From the NCBI GenBank assembly GCA_023231475.1, contig JALJEE010001497.1:1-40226 (forward strand): 40,226 bases of DNA, given 5' to 3'. The stretch comes from Seison nebaliae. Lineage: Eukaryota; Rotifera; Pararotatoria; Seisonacea; Seisonidae. Position numbers and translations under genes: made by a program. The notes beneath the pieces are model-generated. The model was not told where the DNA came from. It made no database searches and was given only the letters and a program-made list of their open reading frames with translations. Of the stretch, positions 10,561 to 21,900 are shown piece by piece; positions within the stretch are counted from its first letter, which is position 1, and every line of letters starts with the position of its first letter.

Positions 10561-10952
10561 CTCAAGTCGAAAGATTCATCGATTATTGCCTTGCAACAAT
10601 CTCTATTCAATAATTTCCTATTGTCTCTAGAGATTTTTATAAATTAATTGTATCAGTCACAATATTGTTACATTATAAAACAGGACCGGTTTCCACGGAA
10701 AACAAGAAATATAACAAAAATAATTTTTCTCATCTAATAAGTGAGAATTAGCTACATTCAAAAATTAAGCTTCAAGCTTAATGGGCTAAACATTTGAATT
10801 TGTTTCTTTTCAATTTCCCTATCGCAATCGCTTTAAACTTATCGGCTATTTGCCATCGGATACCTTGGTATTTATGTAATCTTATCGTGTTTACATAGAC
10901 TCCAAATCTCCTAACATTTTTTGCAAGTTCAATTGAGCACAATATTACGCAA
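10561..10952. promoter_or_regulatory. Divergent intergenic region (promoters of the 406-residue gene and the NEK gene)
   Basis: A 392-bp spacer between two genes transcribed away from each other, so it must hold both start regions. AT-rich; I recognise no specific motif. The minus-strand open frame at 10778-11041 overlaps the kinase N-terminus and looks like a chance frame. Confidence 0.5.
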
Positions 10953-12211
10953 ATGTCATCACCATTGACTGGAGAACATGTCTCCACTTCGAATGACTCT
11001 AATGAGAAATTGTTCGATAATGCAAAATGTACTGACTTCATTGTGAAAAGACGACTTGGAAAAGGTCAATTTAGTCATGTCTATCTCGCCGAACACGCAC
11101 AGACTAAGAGTGTCGTTGCGTTGAAGAAAGTGCAAGTTAATTTTTCTAATAATTTTTAAATTTATTCTCCAACTATTTTAGATTGGAGAAATGATTGATA
11201 CGAAATGTCGAACAGATTGTATTGAGGAAATCAAACTATTAAAAGTTTTCATTTATTCATAATTCATAATAAATTGATGGTTTTTATCAAAATTGTATTT
11301 GATAATATTTTAGGCTTTGAATCATCCGAATATTATAAAATATCATTGTCATTTCATTGATAAAATGGAATTGAATATCATTCTAGAATTAGCCGATGCA
11401 GGTGACATCTCCACTTTATTGAAAGTTTGATTTTAGTGAATCTCCATTCCAAAATTATGAACTTCGTTAGTATTTTAGGAAACGTGACAAATTATTGATG
11501 GAATCATCAGTGTGGAAATACTTCGTGCAAATATGTCGTGGTCTGAATCATATGCATCAAAATAAAATTATGCATCGAGACATTAAACCTGCAAATGTAT
11601 TCATCAATACGGCCGGTCACGCTAAGTTGGGTGATTTAGGTCTCGGACGTTTCTTTACATCAACAACGAATTTTGTGCAATCGATCGGTTAATAATTCCA
11701 TTTAATTTCCATTCCAAATTATTTTCTGTTAGTTGGTACGCCATATTATATGAGTCCGGAAAGAATTAACGAAGAACCGTATGATTTCGCTTCTGATATC
11801 TGGTCGCTCGGATGTCTTTTATATGAAGTTATTTCCAAATTATTTAAATTAGTGAAAATTTAATTATTCTTAGATGGCGGCGTTGAGATCACCATTTTAT
11901 GTGAGTAATCTTAGTCTACAAATGTTATCACAAAAAATACAGAAAGGCGACTATCCACCACTCCCTCCAGACAACTATTCTTCTGATGTTCTATTTAAAT
12001 TTAAGTAAAACTTTTAAAAATTTAAATCTTTTCAAAACAGTTACACAATTTAGCGTATAATTGTATCGCCATTAAAGCAAGAAAACGTCCAACAATCGAC
12101 AAAGTTTTAGAAATAGCAGAGAAATGTTATGGAGATGGGAAATGTCGGATTGATTCAGCAACCATCTACCACAAAGAACAAGAACGGAAACGTAACGAAC
12201 AAATTAATTAG
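10953..12211 (+). CDS. NEK7: NIMA-related serine/threonine kinase, NEK6/NEK7 type
   Basis: Seven exons, all junctions in frame: 10953-11135, 11182-11244, 11314-11424, 11471-11687, 11733-11827, 11874-11987, 12041-12211; 317 residues (human NEK6/7 have 302-313). Nearly the whole protein is kinase domain: G-loop GKGQFSHV at 36-43, ATP lysine K58, the family-specific QIGEMID at 61-67, catalytic HRD at 154-156, DLG instead of DFG at 174-176 (typical of NEK6/7), and the activation-loop serine at 190 just before [10 protein letters not shown], the site phosphorylated by NEK9 in vertebrates. The short N-terminal extension and absence of a long C-terminal tail also fit NEK6/7. The known role is mitotic spindle formation, centrosome separation and cytokinesis downstream of NEK9, with links to cilia. 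NEK6 and NEK7 cannot be told apart here; a single ancestral gene is likely. It converges with the Sec22 gene, 120 bp away. Confidence 0.95.
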
Positions 12212-12331
12212 ATTATTATTTCGATTGAATTACGAGAATGATTTTAGAATATTTAATGATCTTTTTCAAAATTTTAAAATAAAGAACTTTATTTGTATGG
12301 AAATAAAAGGAAATGATTGGAACGATTTCAT

Positions 12332-13206
12332 TTAGAAGATGAAATATCGAAGAAATATGATGGCGAAAATGAAACAAGTGATACCGATACCGATCGCAGC
12401 GTATTTGTTATTCTTATTAAGTTTATCAGCATTCTGTCTATAAGTCGTGGCCATTTCGTTGAGTTTCGTCGCTTTATCTTGCACCACTGAAAAATTGAAT
12501 TATATTTGAATTTTATAATTAATATTAATAATATTAACAATCTACTGCCACACCACGAGATAATACGTCGTCGATATTTTGAACCATAATCTTTTGTACA
12601 TCTTGCAAATCATTATTCAATCGATTGAGATTCGATGTACCCATATTACTCATATATTTTTTACGAACTTCGCTAATGAAACTATCTATAAAAATTGAAT
12701 GTGAGGTGTAATGTATTTATTGGAAAGAAGAAGAAATAGAAACCGAATTCGATAAAACTAAAAGGACGTGTTGCTGTGAAAACTTCTTGACCATGTCGTT
12801 GTTCAAAAGCGAGAGCGATCTCTTCCAAAAATGAGAAAGCCGAATTCCTATCAAACTGACTCTCACACAAACAAATATATGAGATATGTTTCTCATTAAT
12901 ATAACTATAATAATAAAATAAAGGAGAATAATGATGAAATTTGAGAATAAAGAAAAATCATAATCAAGATAAAAGATAAACTGAAAATATAAATTTTCGT
13001 TAGTGTCAATACTTCCTCGACTAGGCGTTTGGAAGTTCATCCTTCGGAATAGTTGTCGTGCCTTCGTATTGTATGGGGCGTACTTGAAGATATGTTGCGA
13101 TTAAGAGGATATGATGGACAAAACATGAAACTTTGCTGTTCGAATCAAAAGAGGCTACCAACGGCATTCCATCTTGTAGGCGACCAATTACGACCAAGTG
13201 CACCAT
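12332..13206 (-). CDS. SEC22: Vesicle-trafficking R-SNARE Sec22 (Sec22b type)
   Basis: Five exons on the minus strand: 13132-13206, 12982-13082, 12744-12904, 12539-12685, 12332-12486; 212 residues, against about 215 for animal Sec22b. The N-terminal longin domain starts MVHLVVIGRLQDGMPLVAS; RPFSFIEF precedes the linker at about 108-115; the SNARE motif (NRLNNDLQDVQKIMVQNIDD...) has the central zero-layer arginine in LSRG; a C-terminal hydrophobic tail anchor (about 190-212) ends in ...RYFIF. Sec22 is the R-SNARE for ER-Golgi transport in both directions. The donor of the fourth exon was chosen as GTTAAT because only that choice keeps the frame and the heptad spacing seen in Sec22. All five exons are needed for a normal protein, and none shows damage. 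Confidence 0.94.
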
Positions 13207-14054
13207 ACTACCGACTGGTAGAAATCAACTTTTAAAAATATCAGAGATGATGACGAAGATAATAAAATGATTAATAAGAATTAATAAAATTCAAATTTCT
13301 TGATTAACAAATGTCTTAGAAGTGGATTGTGTAAATGTGGGAAAAGATTCAAATATTTGGCTTTATTCGAAAAGTGATAAACCGAAACGAATTATGTAAC
13401 TTACTGAATTTTGCATAAGAAATCATTGAAATGGATGAGCGATCCATTTAGAATTTAGCAATTGCATCACCATATCCAATGTTTTTAGAGCCGGAATGTT
13501 GAAGTTGGAAAATTCGAGAAATTTTTTCTTTGAGAAATTCATTAAGTGGAACACCAATTAATTCTAAAAGAAAGATCTTCTGCCATGTTTACACATGGGG
13601 CATATCACGTCATTTGGGGAGAGTGATTATCCAAATAAAATTTGCCTGGAAATTATCACATTGACAGTAAATTAACTAAAGTACATAAATAGTCGAACGA
13701 GACGAATAAACAAAAATGTTTTTCACAATCACACACACACAGACAACTACACAATGTGTCGTGTGAAAGAAAAACTCATTTATCATTTAACAAGTGAAGA
13801 AGTGAGTTATAAGTGTTAAATTGAAGAGGAATAATTGGAGTTAGAATTCGAAACTTTTCTTCTTCAACATATTAATATCTTTCTGAACACTAGTCAAAAA
13901 AATTGTCTGTGGTGACAAAGGTCAGTGTCGGTCTCTTATCTTCCTATTTTTTCAGTTTATCTTGTCAATAGGATATTTGAAAAAGGGAAAATTCTCGATA
14001 TAATATCTATCAATTTCATGACATTTAATACACATTCTCTGAAGTGGATGAGAT
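13207..14054. promoter_or_regulatory. Divergent intergenic region between Sec22 and ZIP genes
   Basis: An 848-bp spacer that must contain both promoters and the 5' UTRs. A short CA-dinucleotide run lies at about 13730-13741. One weak coding candidate on the minus strand (13448-13563) is listed separately. I see no RNA gene or transposon remnant. Confidence 0.45.
13448..13563 (-). CDS. Possible terminal exon of an unrecognised minus-strand gene
   Basis: A minus-strand frame of 38 residues (begins ELIGVPLNEFLKEKISRIF, ends GYGDAIAKF, then stop at 13448). It is preceded by a good acceptor-like pyrimidine tract (GATCTTTCTTTTAG). Composition looks protein-like, but I could not find a convincing upstream exon between here and the ZIP start, and I do not recognise the sequence. 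It may be chance. Confidence 0.2.
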
Positions 14055-15263
14055 ATGGACGATGTCAGATGGAAAGTAGTCATCGGTTTAATATTGTTCT
14101 TCCTTGCACTCGTCTCTAGTCTACTGCCCTCAATATGTGTGTCAATGTTCCGATTTAAGAAACGAGGAATTACTCACATTGTGGTGGATTATTTGAATTG
14201 TTTAGCTGGTGGTGTGTTCTTCGGTACTCTCTTTTTGCACATGCTCAACGAGAGTAGAGAAGCGTTGAATGACGTTATAAACGAAGTAGGAAAAAGTAAA
14301 AAATTATCTTATCAAGAATTCCCAATGGCCGAATTGATTATGGGATGTAGTTACTTCTTCCTTTTTGCGTCCGACGAATTAATCAGTCTAATTTACGAAT
14401 CGAAGAAATCATCAGAAAAATTTCTTGAATTGGAAAATAATGATAATAAAAATACATCGATCGACGTCGAACAACAACAAATGAAATTAAGAGTGCTCAG
14501 TCTTTTGTTCGCTCTCTCACTTCACATGTTGTTCGAAGGGGCAGCTATCGGATTGAATAAAGATTTGGAAGTAGCTGGAATGTTATTACTCGCAATTGGA
14601 TTCCATAAAACGATTCTTGGCTTCTCAATCGGCATTGAAGCATTCGTAGCATTTGCTAATAATAAATCGAATAATTTACCAAAAAAATCAATCGAACAAC
14701 TTATCAGACCGGAAGAAACGGAACCATTATTTTTAAATGATCAAGAAAAAAATGGAAGGATTGGTATTGGATCAATTCATCCTTCTGATGCTTCTTCTGA
14801 TTCAACTGAAAAATCATTCGTTATGAAACCAGATAAATCGAGATCTCGAGCTTCACATTTTGTCGATCACGACCACAATCAATATCAGCCCGACGGTTCT
14901 TGTCTCACTAATACAACAGACAATTCTTACTTATCGATGGAGGAGGAGAAACGATTGAAATTAAGTATGAATTTTTTCATTTATTGCTTCATCTTTTCCA
15001 TCATATCACCGATCGGAGTCGCTCTAGGTACTTTTTTGGCGTATGAATCAAAAGAATCATCTGACCAATATGAAAACTTTAATTATTCAGTAGCGACAGC
15101 TATTTTGAAATGCATCGCATGTGGTACATTCTTCTATGTGACATTCAACGAAATAATTTTCAATCAATTCCAACATCGACATCAGAGAACAGAACATCGT
15201 CTCTTAAAAGTTTTATTTATCGTCATCGGTTTCAGTCTGATGGCCATCCTCAATTTCTTATAA
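14055..15263 (+). CDS. ZIP family (SLC39) divalent metal transporter, ZIP1/2/3-like
   Basis: An intronless 402-residue protein. Hydrophobic segments fit the eight-helix ZIP fold: about 7-30, 45-65, 93-115, 148-168, 174-200, 305-330, 345-365 and 383-402. The signature metal-site helices are visible: TM4 SLHMLFEGAAIGL (H157 and E161 of the HxxxEG pattern) and TM5 GFHKTILGFSIGIE (H184). The ...AGGVFFGTLFLHMLNE stretch in the second segment matches ZIP1-3. ZIPs move Zn2+ or Fe2+ into the cytosol from outside or from organelles. The loop between segments 3 and 4 is acidic/Gln-rich rather than His-rich; a small His cluster (HFVDHDH) sits instead in the long loop after segment 5, about 273-280. The start ATG lies immediately before the first membrane helix, with no signal peptide beyond it. 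Confidence 0.92.
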   Translation: MDDVRWKVVIGLILFFLALVSSLLPSICVSMFRFKKRGITHIVVDYLNCLAGGVFFGTLFLHMLNESREALNDVINEVGKSKKLSYQEFPMAELIMGCSYFFLFASDELISLIYESKKSSEKFLELENNDNKNTSIDVEQQQMKLRVLSLLFALSLHMLFEGAAIGLNKDLEVAGMLLLAIGFHKTILGFSIGIEAFVAFANNKSNNLPKKSIEQLIRPEETEPLFLNDQEKNGRIGIGSIHPSDASSDSTEKSFVMKPDKSRSRASHFVDHDHNQYQPDGSCLTNTTDNSYLSMEEEKRLKLSMNFFIYCFIFSIISPIGVALGTFLAYESKESSDQYENFNYSVATAILKCIACGTFFYVTFNEIIFNQFQHRHQRTEHRLLKVLFIVIGFSLMAILNFL

Positions 15264-15971
15264 TGATTTTTTCAAAATTAAAATGTCTTTCAATTAATTA
15301 TTAAATTAAATTAAATAAAATTATTATTAATTAATTAAATTATTATAAAGTTAAAACAAATGAAAATTTAAATGATTTAGTTGAATGATGGTTATTAGTG
15401 ACGGGTGTAATGACCTTCACCTTCACTGCCTCCGCAAACAGTTCTTTGAAATTTCTTTTGAAAATATTTCATTACCTCGTTCGAACAATTCATATGACTA
15501 ATCTTCAGGAAAATAGAATTTAATGAGATTTTAAAATATTTTCATTTGAAGTTCTATCATGAGATTTATATCTGATTATTTGTTTTAGACGATACAACGG
15601 TAAGTGCGGTGTCGTCTGTAATTGATTTGAGCAATTTATTGCTCTTAATTTCTATAATGTTCCCGACGACGACCATTGTTTCATATGTGCAGGTGAGGAG
15701 AGTGTACACATTGAAATGTATAAGAGTATAATAGAAATTGTATCGAACATCATCATTCAATTGATGAATAACTGTTGCTAGAGATGATTCTACTCCCTCC
15801 TCACTTCTTCATTCGCATGTCGATGCTTATTTATTTTAGATTTCGAACAAATCAGAACAACCTGTTGTCGTTACCGTCAGTGATTAATAGTAAGTTCTCC
15901 AACACGTCGTCTACATGCCATCAACGTTTTCCCATTATATCATATTTCCATATTGGAATTTCGATTTTCAT
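15264..15971. other. Intergenic region with unresolved transcript-like splice signals
   Basis: A 708-bp spacer between ZIP and the metalloprotease gene. It has strong plus-strand donor-like sites (GTAAGT at about 15600 and 15891) and matching acceptor-like tracts (TTGTTTTAG near 15589, TTTATTTTAG near 15840), but no sizeable plus-strand frame. On the minus strand there is a 64-residue frame at 15566-15760 (contains MVVVGNIIEIK) and a 35-residue frame at 15395-15502 (ends EGEGHYTRH) that could be spliced in frame. Either a small minus-strand gene or non-coding 5' exons would fit; I cannot decide. Confidence 0.3.
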
Positions 15972-18900
15972 ATGATGTCGAATCAAATTCTCACAATTTG
16001 TCTACTTACCATCATCACAATCCATTCCATTAAATCCAGTCAAATTTTAATCGGTGTCAAATTAAATCAACCCCTTCTTCCCAATGGAGAACTTCCGGAG
16101 AATTTCCATCTATCCATTCAGACTCCCAATTGTTCCATTAATTATAAATTATCAGCAATTGGTAATGCAAATAAAATGAAACTAAAAAATTCGAATGATG
16201 AAATTAAACTTCCATTAGCATGTTATCGAAATTATATAAATAAAGAATCTTCCATTCATGTCACATTGTTTCGGAAAGAGTCTGACAGAAATCAAGTGGA
16301 AATTGTTAGAAAAAATATTTAATCTTAAAAAAAAGTTTATTTTTTTAAAAATCTTTAATAGATTGGATCAGTCGATAATCCACCGAATAATGTCCATAAA
16401 TGTTTCAATGGGAAATTTAAAATTATTCCACGTTTTGTGTCCAGATCTAAAAGAGCCATTGACAGTTCTTCATGGAAATCGTATGTGGGACTAAAAGACG
16501 ACGAACAATTCCTTCAATATTATAATGATTATGTTCAAGAGAAGAACTTACAGGAATTATTCATCCAAAGAAATATATCTTATCATTCTAATGAAACCAT
16601 CCAAATGGGAAGAATGTTTCAAACCCCGAGAAGGGACGGAAATGGTTCATTTACCAATTCGTTCTTCTATTCAGACTCTCAACAAACTGACGAATTCTTA
16701 AAGAAAATGCAATATCCTTCCAATATCACCGTTGTAACCATAAGAATGGCAGTTGCTGTCGCTTATGATTTATACGAACAATTCTTCGAATGGTTCGGTC
16801 TATCGCACGATTTGAACAATAAAAAAGATATCGAACTTGCTCATCTTTATATCGCCTTCTATTATTCTCATCTCGTCGAAAGTGTTAGTGTTTAAGAATA
16901 TTTTTAAAATTTTGAAGATTTTTTAAATTTTACAGATGAATATTCGTTATCATTATTCATTTATGGATGATCCAAATTTACGGTTTAATATCGTATTATC
17001 AGGAATTATATTTCCCAAAGTTTTTTTATTTTCATTCTTTATTATAAATTCGTTTCAATTTAAAGAGTTCGTATGATACTCCTTGGGACAATTCCAATCG
17101 ATATTCTGATGAAAAAACTAAAATTTATGAAAATCGTCCAACCATCAATGCTTCAAAGGCAATTGACGCTATGCGAGATTTTTATAATTATCGATTAAGT
17201 AATAAATTCGATTTCATTTTGGGTACTACAAAGTTTCTAAATTTAATTTTTATTCATTTATTTAATTTATTTATCATTTTTCAAATTTAGTAAAAATTTA
17301 TTTCATCCAATCGGTTTGGATGCGCAACGTGCTGATAATAGAGGAATTGCATTTCTGAGCAGTATCTGTTCCAATCGATCTTATGCATTAATCGAGGATT
17401 GGGGTGGTTTATTCTCCGCAATATCTGCAGCACACGAACTTGGTCATGTGTTGGTAAATGGATTTTGATTGATTATAATCATGAAAATTTATTTCAGATT
17501 AGGAGCAGTTCATGATGGAGAAGAAGATGGAAGAGGAATCTCCAAAAAATGTTCGGCATCAGATAATTATATTATGACGCCAATTCGTGGTCAATTCGAC
17601 AATAAATTAAACCAATGGAAATTTTCGGAATGTTCAATCGCAATTATTAAAAAAAATTTATTGAATGGAGAAAAGTTTCGATTTCTTTTTCTTTCATGAA
17701 ATTTATGTTGAAACAATTGAATAGAAAGTTGAAAAGTAATTTGGGATGTTTGAAATTGATGGATACTGAGGACACATCAGTTGCTCATTATGAAGTAAAA
17801 GATGAATTAGAAAATGAATTTCTTTCAGCCACTCAACAATGTCAACAATACTACAACTCGGAATCATTATATTGTCAAGTTTTTTGAATTATATTTTTTT
17901 AAAAACTATTTGAATTTATCTCAGGGTGTTAATTTGAACATTTGTACTGATTTGGCATGTGCCCAATATGCCAATTCAACGGATTGTATGTATTCGAAAG
18001 GAGTTGGTGCAGCCATTGGAACATATTGTGGAGTTGGACGAGTTTGTTCGATGGGTAAATGTATTGAAAAGAAGAACAATTCAAGTTAATTTAAAGAAAA
18101 AATTTTCAAAACTTTCTTTTTGAAAAGATCTCAATTCCTGTGTTTGGGGTGATGATGCAATTAATACTAATTTGTTACGTAAATATGATATATCTTTCCC
18201 TCACCAACACATGAATTGTCGTCGAACTCTCAACATGATTATACGTCATGGTTATGATGGTTTTTATGCATGTAGAAAAACAGTTCTTAGAAAAATTTGT
18301 TGTGGAACATGTGAAAGTTTATCTAAATAATTATTTTACTTATATTTAAATAATTTGAATTTTAAAAGATTATTTGAAAGAGACTTGTGTTGATGATAAT
18401 TTCCTGTGTCAAAACTTGACAATATCTTTAAGAGATCGATGTAATACAACATTTTTAGAGACAAATAATATATCGTGCAATTATACATGTGGTAATTGTT
18501 CTAGGGGAAGTTTGACTTTTATTAAATTTATTTATTTATATCTATGAATTGTAGAATATGCAGTTGCAGCTGATGATGCTTGTTTCTCGATCAAATGCTT
18601 AAATGGAGGAAGCTGCTTCTCAACGAACAATGGGAGAGTAGCAAAATGTCAATGTACGGAAGATTATTTTGGAAATTTTTGTCAATATGGTTAGAGAAGT
18701 GAGTACATGGAATTTTAATTATTCATTAAATTTCTAGAATATGGTTGTTCATCAAGGAACAATCCTTGCCATCGAGATGAAACATGTCTTGTTTCCAGTT
18801 TCTCTTCAACCATCTGTAAAGCTATTGATAAAAGTTATAGAAATTCAATATATTTTCTGCTATTCAACTAACTAACTAACTGACTCTATTAAACTATTCA

Positions 18901-21900
18901 CATAAAAACTGTTTGTATTAGATACTGGAATATTTACTTTAGTTCCACAAATAGCCACTTATTTCCACCATTTCATCCAACATTACTCTTTTACCACTAG
19001 TAGCAAACAACTTTTAACTTCTTCTAGTAACTCGTCAAACAATAATCAAAAAACTACCACACCACATCATGAGGGAGACAACAATGAAAGTTTTTCTTCA
19101 TATTTAATTGATAACCGACTAAATAACTCAAAAACAGATGCAACACCTTTCTTTACAACTAATAAATTGCATAACATGACACAACACAGTGGTAGAATTT
19201 TGACAACCAAAAGTTTTTTTTCTTTTATAAAGAATTTTAACAATATTTTTGTCTGAAGGTACTATTGTTCATGTTCAGGAAGATGAAGAAGAAGATATTG
19301 GTAGACAAATAATAGACAGTGGGACGACTTCTTCTGTAACAGCACAAAGTACAGTAGATGGAACATTAACTTCTGGAATTACAGAAGATGTAACCCAAAT
19401 ATTTGGAAGTTCTACGGTTGCAACAAATATTGCTTCGGAAGATACTGCTACTTCCATCACTGAATTTACCGGAGACACGTCAAGCGAAGTCGAGAATACG
19501 AACACATCGAATGATTTAAGTACAGAAACTATTGGAAGTTCGACTGAAGGAATTAGTGGTACAAAAGATGAAGGATTATCTTCTACCATCGAAAACCAAT
19601 TAACAAGTGACGGAACAACTGACTTTATTTCTCCCAGTTTAGGTACGGAAGAAGGTTCAACTGTAAACACTTTTTCGGTAGAGAATTTAAGTACTACGAA
19701 TGAAGGAGTTACAGAAACTATTCCATTGACCTCAAACAGCCAAACGGGAATAACAAGCGAAAGTGAAACTGATATAATCTCTACAAGTTCTGCAACAGAA
19801 CAGCCTTCAACTGAGAACACCGATGTGACAGAAAGTTTAAGTACCGGAAGTTCTGAAACTTCTCCATTTGATATTAGTACTATGAATGAAGGAACATTAT
19901 TACCCACTACAGAGAGTTCAACTGAAATAACAACTGGAGATGAAACTGAATTAACTGTAAACACTTTTTCGATAGAGAATGTAGACAGCGGAATATCTGA
20001 AAGTTCTACTGAAAAAATGAGTACTACGAATGGAGGAATATTAGTCTCAAGTACGGAGAGCGCATTTGAGCAGACAATGATATCGGCCGGACAAACTGAA
20101 GTAGTCAGTGAAAGTGAAACTGTCGAAAGTTCTACAAATACAAATAAAGATGAAGGACTTTCAACGATTAATACCGATATCATCACCGAATCATTAACGT
20201 CTAATACAGAGAGTGAAACTACATCAAAAATTACCGATATCCCCTCCACTATAATGATGACAAGTGAAATGGACACTAAACCAACTTCTGATACGAATGA
20301 AGAGATTTCAGAGGCTTCCACAATCCTTAATGAATCACAGGGAACTACTTTTTCTATGACTAGTAATCCTGAGAAGGTTACTTCCTCTACAGAACTAGAA
20401 GAACAATCCTCAAATTCGAAAGAAATTGAAACAACTTCTATTTCAACCAAAGAATTCACTACCGAAACAAATACTCTAGAAACATCGACCGATATTGTCA
20501 CGGAAGAAGAAGCATCAACACTTTTTACTCTCCCACGATCAACACAAATATCCAGCACTGATTCAACTAATTCGATTACTAGTTCTCTTTTTGTACCTCA
20601 ATCTACTGTCGAAAGTCAAACAGAAACCGAAAAATCAACTGTTGTATCGACGGTCGAATTAACAACTGAAACTTCTGCAAGTTCAGTTCCGATGGATACC
20701 ACCAAATCAATTGAAGTTGAATCAACAACACTTCCTATGAGTTCTCTTTCTGAATCTCTGATAAATACGAATAATAACGAAGTAACTTCATTAGAGACAC
20801 CAACTGAAAGTGAAACACAATCAACTATTTCAATTGATTTAACAACCAGAACGAATACTGATGAAACTTCTACAAATTCCGAACAGACAAATGTTGATAG
20901 TACTGAAGGAGATATTTTCTGGGAAAATCAGTCTACAATGTCAATGACCGATAGTCCAACAGTTTCCAATCTGATTTCAACAATTGGAGGAACTTTGGAA
21001 ACTTCTGAAAATATTGAAACTTCTTCCGGAAATGACTTATCGACCGAAGTTGGAAGTTCTGCCGGAGTAGAAACTTCAACAATTTCTTTAAACAGCCAAT
21101 CAAATAGTATCGGTGAAGAAGGGACTTTTTCTACCGAACAACAAAGTATATCAACTGTTGTACCGGTTGTAGAAGTAACAACAGGATTAGAAACAACCGT
21201 TGGCGTAATAACAGAAACTAATAATAAAAATGAATGTTCACAAAAGTGCAAAAATGGAATTTGTGAAGTAACGGAAAATCCAAATATTTATAATTGTATT
21301 TGTTATTATGGTTTTGAAGGCGCCAATTGTGAAAATGGTTAGTTGGCATAATTTAAATTTTTCGTATAATTTCTTTATTTTAAGCTATTAAATCCTGTAC
21401 GAAATCTTGTCAGAATGGAGGTACATGTAGAAAGGATAATGGGATTGAATTGTGCCAATGCACAATTGACTTTACCGGCAGTAATTGTGGTTGGTAATGA
21501 ATTCAAGATAACAAATGATAATTATTAAATTGTTTAGAAACTGGAAAATGTTCCTCGATTTTTTGTCAGAATGAAGGAACATGCAAAATAATAGATAATT
21601 CTCCTGTATGTCTTTGTGAAGATAAGTTCTTTGGAAAAGAATGTCAATGTAAGTTTTAGTCGCTGTTAGGTGGACGGGTATACATTATTAGTTTTCCTTA
21701 CAAATTCCAGTTCCATAAAAAAAGGATAACGAAAATAAAATTTTACATTCTCCAGATCAAATATGTGGAAGAAAAATGTGTCATAACGGTCATTGTTCAC
21801 CTGAGGGTAAATGTGTTTGTACTAAAGGATATTATGGTGAAAGTTGTCAACTTTGTTAGTCGATTATTCTTCCGGTTAGTATTATAACTCTTTTTCAGCC

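Noticed and set aside
12328-12540. 70-residue minus-strand frame
   Set aside because: Wrong frame over the last Sec22 exon; the frame giving the SNARE C-half and tail anchor is the real one.
12717-13040. 107-residue minus-strand frame with hydrophobic segments
   Set aside because: It starts in the true Sec22 frame but reads through an intron into a different frame; the spliced exons 12982-13082 and 12744-12904 explain the region.
19275-20558. 427-residue open frame on the minus strand
   Set aside because: It is the exact antisense of the Ser/Thr/Glu-rich mucin exon; its Val/Ser-rich composition is what antisense reading of such codons gives, and it has no domain or splice context.
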